Shown: positions 1 through 9,270, counted from the first letter of the stretch. The stretch: DNA of 64,000 nt from Flavobacterium crassostreae (GCF_001831475.1 NZ_CP017688.1:248001-312000), one strand, 5' to 3'. Notes: generated from the letters alone by a model not told the origin. Program-made: numbers and translations.

Positions 1-62
1 TGATAATGGATGGAATTGTTTTACTGAAAATTTGACGCACTAAGGGCTATCAAAAAAAGAAT

Positions 63-434
63 TTAGCCTATTTTAGGAATAAGCCAGATAGAAACATATC
101 CTTTTAGGGGAAAGGATACGGATTGGTAAAATTGGTGTTTTGTGGTCGCAAAATTAAAAACTGGCTTTTTTAACTCCAAAGGCAAAGCAGCTACAATTGC
201 TATATTTAGTACTGGTACACTACATAAAGCGCCACCACATTTGCCCGAACAACCTTTGGTGGGCTTGTTTTGAGAAGTAGTTGTTTTTTGGCAGCAACTT
301 TTTGTGTCTTTGGTAGCTGCCATTTCTTTATTACAAGAATTCTTTTTGTTAGAGTTGGTTCCACAGGCCAATACCGATGCTGGCATCAAAAAGAGGCCGA
401 TCAAAAGGATTAGTATAATGGAATTTTTTTTCAT
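63..434 (-). CDS. Cys-rich small secreted protein of a flavobacterial metal-efflux-associated type
   Basis: The 123-residue protein starts with a signal peptide (about residues 1-23, ending VLAC, which could be a weak lipobox). A Lys/Thr/Cys-rich stretch follows, with Cys in CC, CxxxC and ALC contexts over residues 24-72. The C-terminal half is more hydrophobic and ends in a SIWLIPKIG tail. From memory, small Cys-rich proteins with a similar SIWxPPKI ending lie beside Cus/Czc-type metal efflux genes in flavobacteria. The efflux genes would be outside the window to the left, so this link is inferred. Metal binding is plausible from the cysteines but unproven. The ATG is followed by a normal KKN signal start. 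Confidence 0.6.
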   Translation of the reverse strand: MKKNSIILILLIGLFLMPASVLACGTNSNKKNSCNKEMAATKDTKSCCQKTTTSQNKPTKGCSGKCGGALCSVPVLNIAIVAALPLELKKPVFNFATTKHQFYQSVSFPLKGYVSIWLIPKIG

Positions 435-530
435 TTATATTGTACTTAAAGCAAAAGTAACAAAACCTTATCTGTTTAATCTAAAAAGTGTGTTAATATA
501 GCTTTAATAATTTATAATCACAATTTTTTC

Positions 531-875
531 TTACTTTAAATCTCCCAAAAGAGCATACATTAGTGATTGCGAAATCGAAAGCACTACACTAAATAATAAT
601 GCCGTAAAAAACGTATCTACGCTAAAGCCACCTACTATAGCATCACACAAAATAATAATCAATCCATTGATTACCAACAAAAATAGCCCTAAGGTAATAA
701 AAGTTATAGGAAGCGTTAAAAGAACCAATATGGGTTTGATAAATATATTTAATAAACCCAAGACCACCGCAACAACTAAAGCAGTAGTAAAACTAGCAAC
801 GTGCACCCCAGTCATTAAATGTGCAATCAGCATTACTAACGCTGAGGTAAGTACCATTCTAAAGAGAAGTTTCAT
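531..875 (-). CDS. Phage holin family (superfamily IV) membrane protein
   Basis: This 114-residue, almost entirely hydrophobic protein has about four membrane segments: residues 3-22, 28-50, 53-75 and 85-108. It carries the pattern LGLLNxxIKPILxLLTLPITxxTLGLF, which is typical of the family annotated as phage holin family protein (YvlD-like). Despite the name, chromosomal members occur in many non-phage contexts and no phage genes are nearby, so a lytic role is not implied. It lies between a Cys-rich secreted protein and an alpha/beta hydrolase, both on the minus strand. Confidence 0.8.
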   Translation of the reverse strand: MKLLFRMVLTSALVMLIAHLMTGVHVASFTTALVVAVVLGLLNIFIKPILVLLTLPITFITLGLFLLVINGLIIILCDAIVGGFSVDTFFTALLFSVVLSISQSLMYALLGDLK

Positions 876-909
876 ATTTTTATTTTTTAATTTATACTAA
901 CTATTGGAT

Positions 910-1674
910 TTATTTTTCTAAAAAAATACGCGCTACCTCATAAAATTGTTTTGGGTTTTCGGCATGCAACCAATGTCCTGCATTGGCTATGGTCTCTAGG
1001 GTTGCTTCTGGAAAATGTTTCTTTATACCCTCTATGTCTTTATCTAGAATATAATCGGAGTTTGCACCTCGAATAAACAACGTAAGTTTGTTATACTGTG
1101 CATCCTCTGGAAGTGCAACTCCTATGGCGTCTATTTTTTTATTAAATACCGCTAGATTAAACCGAAAAGCCAACTGCTTGGGCTCTTGCCAATACAAACT
1201 TTTCATCAAAAACTGCCGCGTTCCAAAATCTGTTATATAGTGCTCTAAAGTAGCCTCTACGGTGCTGCGGCTTGGTTTCTGTCCAAAATCTACTGCATTG
1301 AGTCCTGCCAAAATGGTTTGGTGGTGCTGCGGATAAAATTTAGGTCCAATATCTGCAACCAGCAATTTGCAAACCAGTTCAGGATAGGTGGTCGCAAACA
1401 ACATGGCTGTTTTGCCGCCCATAGAATGCCCTATAATGGCGATATTGTTTAAGGCGTGTGCCTGGCAATATGCGTAAATATCCTGTACCATTAATTGATA
1501 ACTAAATTCTTCCGAATGAAAGCTACGCCCATGGTTGCGCAAATCCAACAAATGGACTTGGTAGCCGTTTGTTGCCAATTGTACGCCAATGGTTTTCCAA
1601 TTATCAGACATACCTAAAAATCCGTGCAGGATCAAAAGTGGTTTTCCTTGGCCTTCTATTTTTGAATACAACAT
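910..1674 (-). CDS. Alpha/beta-fold hydrolase (YbfF-like esterase)
   Basis: The 254-residue protein shows the alpha/beta-hydrolase signature throughout. It has an oxyanion-hole segment HGFLG at residues 17-21, the nucleophile elbow GHSMG with Ser84, and a C-terminal AGHWLHAE segment supplying the catalytic His. There is no signal peptide, so it is cytoplasmic. Length and motifs resemble E. coli YbfF, an esterase with broad acyl-ester and acyl-CoA thioesterase activity. The physiological substrate cannot be read from sequence. The start lies 26 bases downstream of a TAnnTTTG promoter element at 1701-1708. Confidence 0.85.
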   Translation of the reverse strand: MLYSKIEGQGKPLLILHGFLGMSDNWKTIGVQLATNGYQVHLLDLRNHGRSFHSEEFSYQLMVQDIYAYCQAHALNNIAIIGHSMGGKTAMLFATTYPELVCKLLVADIGPKFYPQHHQTILAGLNAVDFGQKPSRSTVEATLEHYITDFGTRQFLMKSLYWQEPKQLAFRFNLAVFNKKIDAIGVALPEDAQYNKLTLFIRGANSDYILDKDIEGIKKHFPEATLETIANAGHWLHAENPKQFYEVARIFLEK

Positions 1675-1700
1675 GGTTTGTTTTTACTAAAATTGAGAAA

Positions 1701-1708
1701 CAAAGATA
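1701..1708 (-). promoter_or_regulatory. Bacteroidetes -7 element for the alpha/beta hydrolase
   Basis: The minus strand reads TATCTTTG, an exact match to the Bacteroidetes -7 consensus TAnnTTTG, placed about 27 bases before the hydrolase ATG. No clear -33 TTG is seen at the usual spacing. Confidence 0.5.
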
Positions 1709-1777
1709 ACAAATGAATTAGTATTTGACCACATTTGCACCAAAACTAATTATTCTAAAAATCACCAAAAGTGGGTA

Positions 1778-1807
1778 TTGTAATTGTTTAAAATTGGATT
1801 AACTTTG
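1778..1807 (+). promoter_or_regulatory. Promoter of the 455-residue lipoprotein gene
   Basis: TTG at 1778-1780 and TAACTTTG at 1800-1807 are separated by 19 bases. This is the spacing expected for the Bacteroidetes -33/-7 promoter. The predicted start of transcription is near 1813, leaving a leader of about 60 AT-rich bases before the ATG at 1875. Confidence 0.55.
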
Positions 1808-1874
1808 TAAGTATTTTTTTATATTAATACAAAAAAATAATCGCTTAAAATAGCTTCATTTAAACAACAAAATC

Positions 1875-3242
1875 ATGATTAAAAAATTGGTTCTATTAGG
1901 GCTTATCGTAGCTCAATTTACTACTTCTTGTAGTAGTGACAATACGGAAATACTTCCGGAGAATGCAAGCTTGAACGATCAAATTGCAAATTTGATAAAA
2001 CAACCCTATTCTAAATTAACTCCTGCAGAACAAAAAGTAAAATTGGAAGCAGAAGCCAATGCTATGCTCGTTGAAATGGACCACTCTAAAACTTCGGGTG
2101 CTATTGAGGCCATTCAAAATTTAGAAAACCTATTGAATGTTAGTTCTGTTGCTATTTTTAATAACAAAAACAACAACCAAATAACAGACGTCCTTAATGT
2201 TGCTGGAACTTACGGGATTTATACCTGGAACAACACTACCAAAGCATGGATCAAAACGGCTTCTAGCTCGGAATTAAAATTTATTTTTCCGGCTAAAGCA
2301 AACCAAACAACCAACAATGCTACTTTGGTATCCAAAGCGGTTGAATCTACTGTAAAGGTAAAAATAATAGACACCTACGGACAATGGAATTTTGACACCT
2401 ATACTTACAGTCAGGATATAAATGATGAGATTTTCTTGCCAACCTCTGTAGACGCTATCTTAACTATAGATAATGTACAAGCTGCAATCTTTACTACCAA
2501 AGCCACCTATTCAAACGGAAAAGAAACTCCAGACGAATCTAGCTTTAAAATGGTTTTAAGCGATGGTTACACCTACGAAATGAGTGGCAAAAAAGGAGAT
2601 TCCAACTCTACTCAATCTGCATTTACGTATAAAAATAAAAATCTAGTTAAATATAATTTTGGAAGTACTGCAAAAATTGATGCGTTATTGCAAGATGATG
2701 CCTTGACAGCTTATCGAGGAAAAGCAAATGGATTAGTGGAACTGATGGACAACTTTATTATTGTTGCAGACACAGATCTTGCTGGATTAGCCGATGGCGA
2801 AACCGCTTTAGAAAAAAGCTTAACAAACCCTTCTTTTCCGGACTATGCAGATCCAAAAGCAGATTTCAAAGCATACTATACCGCTAAAAATAGTTATAAT
2901 TTAAAACTCTCAGAAGGCAACGCAGCGAATTACAACAAAAACACGAAGTTAATTTTGGTGTCTAAAAAAGAAGGAACTAAAATAGCCGATGTTGTTATGC
3001 GTTCTGAAAAAGGATATAGCCAAACCAATTCTTTGCCAGTATGGGTTGCCAATTCTTACAGCACCAATGGAGGATATTGGTCTTGGAATAACGGAGCTAG
3101 TGTTACTACACAAAACTATGATGAAACATTATATTTAAAGTTTAATGACAATACCGAAGTAGAAATGAGCGCTTATTTCTCTACTGGGTTTGATACTCTA
3201 GAAAAGAAATTTGAAGAATTTTTAAAATCTTTTGAAAAATAA
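1875..3242 (+). CDS. Unrecognised lipoprotein, 455 residues
   Basis: I do not recognise this family. The N-terminus is a lipoprotein signal (MIKK, a hydrophobic core, then FTTSC with Cys19), and an SSDN tail follows the Cys, as is common in Bacteroidetes lipoproteins. The mature part is rich in Asn, Thr, Lys and Ser. It has a helical segment at about residues 36-90 and then alternating hydrophobic residues suggesting beta structure, with aromatic patches such as GGYWSWNNG near residue 400. There is no T9SS C-terminal domain. It is a single-gene unit with its own promoter (1778-1807) and a strong terminator (3267-3298). A surface or periplasmic role is inferred from the lipobox only. Confidence 0.7.
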   Translation: MIKKLVLLGLIVAQFTTSCSSDNTEILPENASLNDQIANLIKQPYSKLTPAEQKVKLEAEANAMLVEMDHSKTSGAIEAIQNLENLLNVSSVAIFNNKNNNQITDVLNVAGTYGIYTWNNTTKAWIKTASSSELKFIFPAKANQTTNNATLVSKAVESTVKVKIIDTYGQWNFDTYTYSQDINDEIFLPTSVDAILTIDNVQAAIFTTKATYSNGKETPDESSFKMVLSDGYTYEMSGKKGDSNSTQSAFTYKNKNLVKYNFGSTAKIDALLQDDALTAYRGKANGLVELMDNFIIVADTDLAGLADGETALEKSLTNPSFPDYADPKADFKAYYTAKNSYNLKLSEGNAANYNKNTKLILVSKKEGTKIADVVMRSEKGYSQTNSLPVWVANSYSTNGGYWSWNNGASVTTQNYDETLYLKFNDNTEVEMSAYFSTGFDTLEKKFEEFLKSFEK

Positions 3243-3266
3243 ATCCTTTAAAAAAATAATCCTCTT

Positions 3267-3298
3267 AAAGCCGAACAGACACTCCTCTGTTCGGCTTT
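3267..3298. terminator. Bidirectional terminator between convergent genes
   Basis: A 13-bp perfect stem, AAAGCCGAACAGA against TCTGTTCGGCTTT, has a six-base loop with T-runs on both sides. It ends the lipoprotein gene on the plus strand and overlaps the stop codon of the DUF4249 gene on the minus strand, so it probably serves both. Confidence 0.85.
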
Positions 3299-4151
3299 AT
3301 TTTTTGGCAGGTGTATATACCACTAAAGTACTTTGTCCGTAACCAGCCCAAAGCCCTAATCCGCCTTCTATGTTGGATTTTAAACTAGTGTTAGCTGGAT
3401 ATATCGGATTGCGGCCATTTACAATTTCGTTTTGCCAACTATTCCAAAAATCATACGCGTCTTTATTTAAGGTCTTTAATTTTACAAAAATCAAATCTCC
3501 ATCTGTAAAATAAGGCTTAAATTTGGTCTTAGGAAAAACTAAAACACCCCTATTTACCTGCATAGTAACGGTGCTTGATACAAAATTAGCGTCATCTAAA
3601 TTTCCGTAAAACGCTGGGACAAAAATGGGCTCTTCTGTATCAATTCTGGTCGTTATTTGGTAATAATTTTTCTCTAAAACAGGATCTTCAAATGCTACAA
3701 AAACATAGCCTGTGGTATCTTGTGGTTTTTTTTTGACATACGTGGCACTTTTTAGAGCAACGGTTGCAGGTATGGTAGTGACCGCTTTAATTACACGATC
3801 TAAATAGACGATGTTTAGAGTATATTCTTTTCCAGATTTTCCAACAATACTACTGCCATAGTAAACAAATGGCGGGATCCGATTCGGGTTTCTTTTTAAT
3901 CTTAATACTTCTGTATTTTCGCCATCCGAAACCGTAACCCGCGCAGATCTAATTACATGATTTAAAATAGTGGTAGAGTCTACTGCCGCCGAAACCGGAA
4001 TACTACTTGACAAGATCACCTGAGCATACTCTTCTGCCTCAATCCAACCATCCACTACAATCTTAGACTCTATGCGGCTACTGGAATCAAAATCATCTTG
4101 TTGACACCCCAAAATGGTAGTGCAAAATAAAAACATAAAAAACTGTTTCAT
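3297..4151 (-). CDS. DUF4249 family outer-membrane lipoprotein
   Basis: The 284-residue protein has a lipobox ending ILGC (Cys16) followed by QQDD. The early motif SKIVVDGWIE and the later region with VTVSDGENTEVLRL match the DUF4249 family, which is nearly always encoded directly downstream of a TonB-dependent receptor in Bacteroidetes. Here it follows the 774-residue receptor with only six bases between them, so the two are surely co-transcribed. The pair probably acts as a SusCD-like uptake unit with DUF4249 as the surface lipoprotein partner. The substrate is unknown and no degradative enzymes sit beside it. Confidence 0.8.
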   Translation of the reverse strand: MKQFFMFLFCTTILGCQQDDFDSSSRIESKIVVDGWIEAEEYAQVILSSSIPVSAAVDSTTILNHVIRSARVTVSDGENTEVLRLKRNPNRIPPFVYYGSSIVGKSGKEYTLNIVYLDRVIKAVTTIPATVALKSATYVKKKPQDTTGYVFVAFEDPVLEKNYYQITTRIDTEEPIFVPAFYGNLDDANFVSSTVTMQVNRGVLVFPKTKFKPYFTDGDLIFVKLKTLNKDAYDFWNSWQNEIVNGRNPIYPANTSLKSNIEGGLGLWAGYGQSTLVVYTPAKK

Positions 4152-4157
4152 AACTAC

Positions 4158-6482
4158 TTAAAATTGGAACCTCCAGCTAATGGATGGCAAAATGGTGTAT
4201 AATGTTTTTCTTTCGGGCTGAACGTCTATTTTTTGCTTGTCTGGATCTACAACCACATTCAAAACGGTATAAATGGGATTTTGAATATTAAATGTATTGT
4301 ATACCGAAAAATTAAGCGCACTTTCTTTTGATGCTGTTTTTATAAAATAATAATTGACAGACCAATCCGTACGCAGGTAATTAGGCATTTGTGCGTTGTT
4401 GTATTTCCCGTATTCTTTAACGGGATTGTTGTTTATAAAATACCACGAGGTAGGAGTAGTAAATCTGTTGCCAGAGCTAAAGATTTGAGTAATGCCAAAA
4501 TCCCATTTTGAATTTAAATCATAGGTAGCCACCACGGCTAGATTGTGTCTTCGATCGTATTTGGCGTAGTACGATTGACCATTGTTTAGCGGATCTAGCT
4601 GGCGGTTAGCCCAACTCAAGGTATAACTTAGCCAACCTTTAAACTTTCCAGCGTCTTTTTTTAGCATTGTCTCTAGACCATAGGCCGTGCCTTTGCCTAC
4701 TAAAACATCGTTCTTAAAGGTAGTAATTTCATTAAATTGAGTCACTCCATACGGATACTCAATCAAGTTATTCATGGTCCGATAAAAGGAGCTTAAAGAC
4801 CACTCCCATTGGGATTTTATTTTTTGGTTGTAACCAACAGAAAATTCGTCCGAAAATTGTGCAGGAACTCCCTCTGTACTTGCTACCCAAAAATCTGTAG
4901 GCACTCCTACACTAGAGGTTGTGATAAGGTTTAGGTATTGATTTTTGCGTGTATAGGAAGCAAAGAGAGCATTGTTTTGTGGTGTTTTATAATTTAGCAA
5001 CACCCTTGGCTCTGCATGCAAATAGGTGGTTTTGCGATGGTCTGCGCTATAATAGTTTAGGCGCAGTCCAAGCTCAGCAGTTAGGTTTTTAATCAATTGT
5101 GGTTTCATGCTGGTATAAAAAGATACCGAATTTGCCTTATTATGCACCTCTTGGGGACGGATAGAACCTGTAGTTAGGTTGTTGACGGTAATTTTTTGGG
5201 GTTGCAATTGTTGGTTGGCATACTGCAATCCTGACTCAAAGGGGATGTGGTTAACCCAATACGTAATCGCACTCGAAAAACCAAGATCGGTAACATACGA
5301 TTTGATGTTCATCTGTACGGTTGCTTGCTCTAGCTCTAAATTGTTTTGATACTGGCTAAAATAAAGTGTATTTGTCAGGACTGTATTTGGGGTTATTTGG
5401 CACTGTGATGAGGACGAAATTAAGGTATTGTTCCATTTTAAACTTGCGTGGAGAGCTAGGTCAGGATCGGTTATTTTTAAAACATCACCACTAACAAATG
5501 CATCAACAGTTAGTTTGTGTTTTGGAGCTAATGCCGCTATAAAGGTTACATTACTATCTCCAAAATGGTATTTTAAGTCTTTTATGTCGCTTTTGTTGTT
5601 CTGTTTAGGAGGTGCTAATAACGGTGTTGCTAGTTGGTCAATGTAGGTTTTTCTGCCGGAGAGATACAGCCCTGTGGTTTTGGAGATCGGTAGCGCGATG
5701 GTTGCTTGTGAGGCCAAAAAACCTAGATTGCCTTTGACAGAAAATACCGTTGGGAGTTTTTTGGTGGGCAATACCGCTACCGTAGCGCTTAGTCTGCCGC
5801 CGTTTTGGGGATTGGTATTGGATTTATCCAAGTGTACTTCTTGGATGTGGTCGCCATTATAAAAAGGAAAAACACCTAATAAATGCGCCATGCCATATAT
5901 CGGAGCGTTGGCATACAGCATTAAATTGTGGCCAGGATCACTCCCTCTGATGTATAGATATCCGTTAGCATCTCCGGAGTTTTGTACTCCTGGGGTGAGT
6001 TGCAGTATTTTATTTATATCTGTAACCCCCATTAAAGAAGGCACGGCTTTTAGGCTAGCAGGGCTAAAGGTCAGCTTGTTTCCGGACAAAATGCCTATTG
6101 CTTTCTTGGGGCTGGTTAGTATAATTACTTCGTTGAGAAAGCTGTTTTGTTTTTTGAGAATGAAGTTTAGACTATCCTTTCGGGAAAAGGTTGCATTGGT
6201 ATACTGGGATACAAAACCTACATAATGCACTTCTATGCTATAAAAATCTGCTGGCAGAGTAAGCTGGTACTGCCCTACGGAATCTGTACTGGTGGCAAAG
6301 CTGTGGGTGCTGGACAAAAAGCTTAGATTGGCTCCTATGAGGGCTTGCTGGTTTTGGTTTTTGACACTCCCGCTTAGGGTTATTTTTGTTTGTGCCAGAG
6401 CTATCAAACTACAAAAAAATAGAACTGTTGGGAGTATTACTGCTTTCAATAGCGTGCTTTTAATAAAGAGCCAAGGTAGCAT
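4158..6482 (-). CDS. TonB-dependent receptor with CarboxypepD_reg-like N-terminal domain
   Basis: The 774-residue receptor has a signal peptide ending near ALAQ (residue 31). A CarboxypepD_reg-like beta-sandwich follows at about residues 35-110 (ITLSGSVKNQNQQALIGANL). The plug domain spans about 140-240 and contains TDINKILQLTPGVQ and YIRGSDPGHNLMLYA. The remainder is a 22-strand barrel that ends in an aromatic residue (SWRFQF), as expected for outer-membrane insertion. It takes up a ligand across the outer membrane using TonB energy; a complete ExbB-ExbD-TonB set lies at 45.5-47.5 kb. The downstream DUF4249 gene is its likely partner. The ligand cannot be predicted. Confidence 0.9.
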   Translation of the reverse strand: MLPWLFIKSTLLKAVILPTVLFFCSLIALAQTKITLSGSVKNQNQQALIGANLSFLSSTHSFATSTDSVGQYQLTLPADFYSIEVHYVGFVSQYTNATFSRKDSLNFILKKQNSFLNEVIILTSPKKAIGILSGNKLTFSPASLKAVPSLMGVTDINKILQLTPGVQNSGDANGYLYIRGSDPGHNLMLYANAPIYGMAHLLGVFPFYNGDHIQEVHLDKSNTNPQNGGRLSATVAVLPTKKLPTVFSVKGNLGFLASQATIALPISKTTGLYLSGRKTYIDQLATPLLAPPKQNNKSDIKDLKYHFGDSNVTFIAALAPKHKLTVDAFVSGDVLKITDPDLALHASLKWNNTLISSSSQCQITPNTVLTNTLYFSQYQNNLELEQATVQMNIKSYVTDLGFSSAITYWVNHIPFESGLQYANQQLQPQKITVNNLTTGSIRPQEVHNKANSVSFYTSMKPQLIKNLTAELGLRLNYYSADHRKTTYLHAEPRVLLNYKTPQNNALFASYTRKNQYLNLITTSSVGVPTDFWVASTEGVPAQFSDEFSVGYNQKIKSQWEWSLSSFYRTMNNLIEYPYGVTQFNEITTFKNDVLVGKGTAYGLETMLKKDAGKFKGWLSYTLSWANRQLDPLNNGQSYYAKYDRRHNLAVVATYDLNSKWDFGITQIFSSGNRFTTPTSWYFINNNPVKEYGKYNNAQMPNYLRTDWSVNYYFIKTASKESALNFSVYNTFNIQNPIYTVLNVVVDPDKQKIDVQPERKTLYTILPSISWRFQF

Positions 6483-6590
6483 TTTAAATTTTATTTTGTA
6501 TAAAATGGATGCCTTATAATTGGGTGCTAATTGCGGTTTATTTTGGGATTTATTTTGGGGTTTGCAAAGGTTGTTTTATGGTGGGCTTGC

Positions 6591-6695
6591 GTGAGGGATA
6601 GTAACGAAAATCCTTTTTTAGCTTGGCGCGATAGCGACAGGATAAAAAAGATTGTAGGGTATAGCCCGACCCGCTTTTTTTAGCGGGTCACGCCC
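6591..6695. repeat. Interspersed two-hairpin repeat, copy A
   Basis: This non-coding element lies between the receptor gene and pdxJ. It begins GGGATAGTAACGAAAATCC and holds a hairpin with arms AATCCTTTTTTA (6609-6620) and TAAAAAAGATT (6643-6653), which leaves one unpaired C. GTAGGGTATAGCCCGACC comes next, then a second hairpin GACCCGCT/AGCGGGTC (6668-6689). The ATCC...GAT hairpin and the flanking GATAG-like sequence recur at 59922-59993, and the TAGCC-GACCC part recurs at 53581-53692. There is no U-run after the stems, so it is not a typical terminator. Confidence 0.65.
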
Positions 6696-6703
6696 TTATG
6701 GTT

Positions 6704-7417
6704 TTATTTTAGTTTTTGCAGATACATGTTCACTACGTTGTCTAGACCGAGGTACAAGGCTTCGGCTATTAGAGCGTGGCCTATGGAGACTTCTAGCAAT
6801 CCTGGGATGTTTTGTTTAAAAAAAGCAATGTTGTCTAGACTTAGATCGTGGCCTGCATTGATGCCTAAACCCAACTCATTGGCCAAAATGGCTGCTTGTA
6901 CGTATGGGGTTATGGCTTTGGGATTGCCTAGGCTGTATTGGTACGCAAAGGCTTCGGTGTATAGTTCTATGCGGTCGGCACCTGTTTTTTGGGCTCCTTC
7001 GATGATGGCTAATTGGGGATCTACAAAAATGGAGGTCCGGATTTGGTTGCGCTTAAATTCTTGGATCATTTCGGTTAGATAGGCTTGGTGCTGGATGGTG
7101 TCCCAGCCTGCCGAAGAGGTGAGCGCGCCTATGGCATCGGGCACTAGGGTGACTTGGTCTGGCCGGCACTCTAGCACTAGGTCTATAAAATTATGTTGGG
7201 GGTTGCCCTCTATGTTGTATTCTGTATGTACTATTGTTTTGAGGTCTCGGGCGTCTTGGTAGCGTATGTGTCGCTCGTCTGGACGTGGGTGTATGGTGAT
7301 GCCTTGGGCTCCAAATCGTTGAATATCGGTGGCTACTTTTAATAAATCAGGAACATTGCCTCCTCTTGCGTTGCGTAAAGTTGCTATTTTGTTGATGTTT
7401 ACACTTAACTTTGTCAT
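6704..7417 (-). CDS. pdxJ: Pyridoxine 5'-phosphate synthase PdxJ
   Basis: This 237-residue TIM-barrel enzyme condenses 3-amino-2-oxopropyl phosphate with 1-deoxyxylulose 5-phosphate to give pyridoxine 5'-phosphate, in the DXP-dependent vitamin B6 pathway. The start [20 protein letters not shown], then [12 protein letters not shown], and the late segment [12 protein letters not shown] are all signature regions. The length is normal. Its GC content looks somewhat higher than that of its neighbours. It is divergent from the CBS-protein gene, and a TAnnTTTG element lies at 7457-7464. PdxJ, CBS protein, NadK and the BAM cluster occur together in related genomes as far as I recall. Confidence 0.95.
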   Translation of the reverse strand: MTKLSVNINKIATLRNARGGNVPDLLKVATDIQRFGAQGITIHPRPDERHIRYQDARDLKTIVHTEYNIEGNPQHNFIDLVLECRPDQVTLVPDAIGALTSSAGWDTIQHQAYLTEMIQEFKRNQIRTSIFVDPQLAIIEGAQKTGADRIELYTEAFAYQYSLGNPKAITPYVQAAILANELGLGINAGHDLSLDNIAFFKQNIPGLLEVSIGHALIAEALYLGLDNVVNMYLQKLK

Positions 7418-7456
7418 TGAAATACTTTTTGGTTATATCGATGGGTTTATGGACTA

Positions 7457-7464
7457 CAAAAATA
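7457..7464 (-). promoter_or_regulatory. Bacteroidetes -7 element for pdxJ
   Basis: The minus strand reads TATTTTTG, matching TAnnTTTG, 40 bases upstream of the pdxJ start. Only the -7 element is clear. Confidence 0.4.
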
Positions 7465-7532
7465 CAAAGTAAAAGGTGGGGGTTTTTGTGTTTTTTTGAT
7501 TATTTTGCATAAAAATTGAGGATTTACTAAAT

Positions 7533-8189
7533 ATGGAAATTACAAACTATATCACTACTGATTTTAAAGCCATTGACTCCCAAGAGTATGTTGGGGTTGT
7601 GAAGGATTTTTTTAATGAAATAAATAGTTCTCACTTTCCTGTAATGGATCAAGGGGTTTTTATTGGTAATTTGTCTGCTGAAGATGTGGAAACGTTTGAG
7701 GATGCCAAAAAAATTATGGATTATAGGTATGCTCTAGAAACTTTTTTTACTAGAACAGAATCGCCGTGGTTGGAAGTTTTAGAAATTTTTGCCAAGAACC
7801 ACGCTAATTTAATTCCGGTTTTGGATAGCAGTAATACGTATGTAGGATATTATGAAATTGAGGATATTATGTCCTTTTTTCATCAAACGCCTTTTTTAAA
7901 AGAACCCGGAAGAATTATTAAGGTAAGAAAAGGAATTTTGGATTATTCTATGAGCCAAATCACTCAAATTGTGGAGAGCAACAATGGCAAACTTTTGGGA
8001 TTGTTTATCTCTGAGGCTACTATGGATACCTTTGAGGTAACTCTAAAAATTAGTCTGGGAGCAATCAATGAGATCATTCAGACCTTTAGAAGGTACAATT
8101 ATGAAATCACCTCAGAACACCATGAGGACGAATACATCAACAATCTCAAAGAGCGTTCGGATTATTTGGACCGGTATCTTAATATGTAA
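7533..8189 (+). CDS. CBS-domain protein
   Basis: The 218-residue cytoplasmic protein has a tandem CBS pair. The first covers about residues 8-65 (SSHFPVMDQGVFIGNLSAED) and the second about 70-135 (NLIPVLDSSNTYVGYYEIED). The C-terminal part, about 140-205, looks like an ACT-type fold (QITQIVESNNGKLLGLFIS, FEVTLKISLGAINEIIQTF). CBS pairs usually bind adenosyl nucleotides and regulate a partner. No enzymatic domain is present, so it is probably a sensor or adaptor. It sits 50 bases upstream of nadK on the same strand. A link to NAD(P) or adenylate status is an inference from position. Confidence 0.85.
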   Translation: MEITNYITTDFKAIDSQEYVGVVKDFFNEINSSHFPVMDQGVFIGNLSAEDVETFEDAKKIMDYRYALETFFTRTESPWLEVLEIFAKNHANLIPVLDSSNTYVGYYEIEDIMSFFHQTPFLKEPGRIIKVRKGILDYSMSQITQIVESNNGKLLGLFISEATMDTFEVTLKISLGAINEIIQTFRRYNYEITSEHHEDEYINNLKERSDYLDRYLNM

Positions 8190-8239
8190 GCAACAACCAA
8201 TTGGAGTATTTAACCCTCTTTTAAACGATTACAAACGCA

Positions 8240-9124
8240 ATGAAAATAGCTATTTACGGTCAATATTATCAAAACAGCACCGAGCCTATTATTAAAGATA
8301 TTTTTGTTTTTTTTAATAAAAACAATGTCGAATTGGTGATCGAATCCAACTTTCTGGAAATGCTGTACGACAAACAAATAATTGAAAGACAATACCAAAC
8401 TTTCTCGTCCTACACCGAATTAGACCAAACATTTGATTTATTGGTTAGCATTGGTGGCGATGGCACTATTCTAAGAGCCGCTACGTTGGTTAGAGATTCT
8501 GGCGTTCCTATTTTGGGAGTAAATGCCGGCAGATTGGGCTTTTTGGCAACGGTACAAAAAGAAGATATTGCTACATTTTTGCAACTTGTGATTGACAAAA
8601 AATACACCATTTCGCCCAGAACTTTGTTGAGTCTGACGTGCAATCCACCAAATCCAGCTTTACAGGATATTAATTTTGCCATGAACGATATTTCTATAAG
8701 TCGTAAAGACACTGCCTCTATGATAACCATAGACACCTACCTTAATGGCGAGTTTTTAAATTCGTACTGGGCAGACGGACTGATTTTGTCTACTCCTACA
8801 GGATCTACAGGCTACTCCCTTAGTTGCGGCGGACCAATACTAACTCCGGATGTAAAAAGCCTAGTCATTACTCCTATTGCGCCGCATAATTTAAACGCAA
8901 GACCATTGGTCATCCCGGACCAAACAGAAATCGAATTACGGGTTTCTGGCAGAGAAGAAAATTATTTAGTATCTCTAGATTCTAGAATTACTTCGGTAGA
9001 GAATGAATCTATATTGACCATAAAAAAAAACCCTTTTAAAATAAACATGATTGAAATACCCGAAGAAACGTTTTTAAAAACCCTCCGATCCAAACTACTT
9101 TGGGGTGAGGATAAACGAAATTGA
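8240..9124 (+). CDS. nadK: NAD kinase
   Basis: The 294-residue enzyme phosphorylates NAD to NADP in the cytoplasm. The GGDGT nucleotide-binding motif lies at residues 72-76, followed by NAGRLGF at 95-101. The substrate-binding region includes DGLILSTPTGSTGYSLSCGGP and a later ITPIAPHNLNARPLV segment. All of these are diagnostic. The length is normal. It follows the CBS-protein gene on the same strand and precedes the envelope cluster, from which it is separated by a promoter at 9271. Confidence 0.96.
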   Translation: MKIAIYGQYYQNSTEPIIKDIFVFFNKNNVELVIESNFLEMLYDKQIIERQYQTFSSYTELDQTFDLLVSIGGDGTILRAATLVRDSGVPILGVNAGRLGFLATVQKEDIATFLQLVIDKKYTISPRTLLSLTCNPPNPALQDINFAMNDISISRKDTASMITIDTYLNGEFLNSYWADGLILSTPTGSTGYSLSCGGPILTPDVKSLVITPIAPHNLNARPLVIPDQTEIELRVSGREENYLVSLDSRITSVENESILTIKKNPFKINMIEIPEETFLKTLRSKLLWGEDKRN

Positions 9125-9270
9125 TCTATTTATTTCCATCTCGGTATATAATTAGAGGCTTTTTTTCGTTTATACAAAAACAACTATTCTATTTAGATCC
9201 GGTAAATTGTTTATTCTCAAAATAATAAGCACATTTAACGCATTGGGCATGGATTAGTAGTGATAATTAT

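Noticed and set aside
531..875. Holin-family protein as a sign of prophage
   Set aside because: No other phage genes, att-like repeats or composition change nearby; chromosomal members of this family are common.
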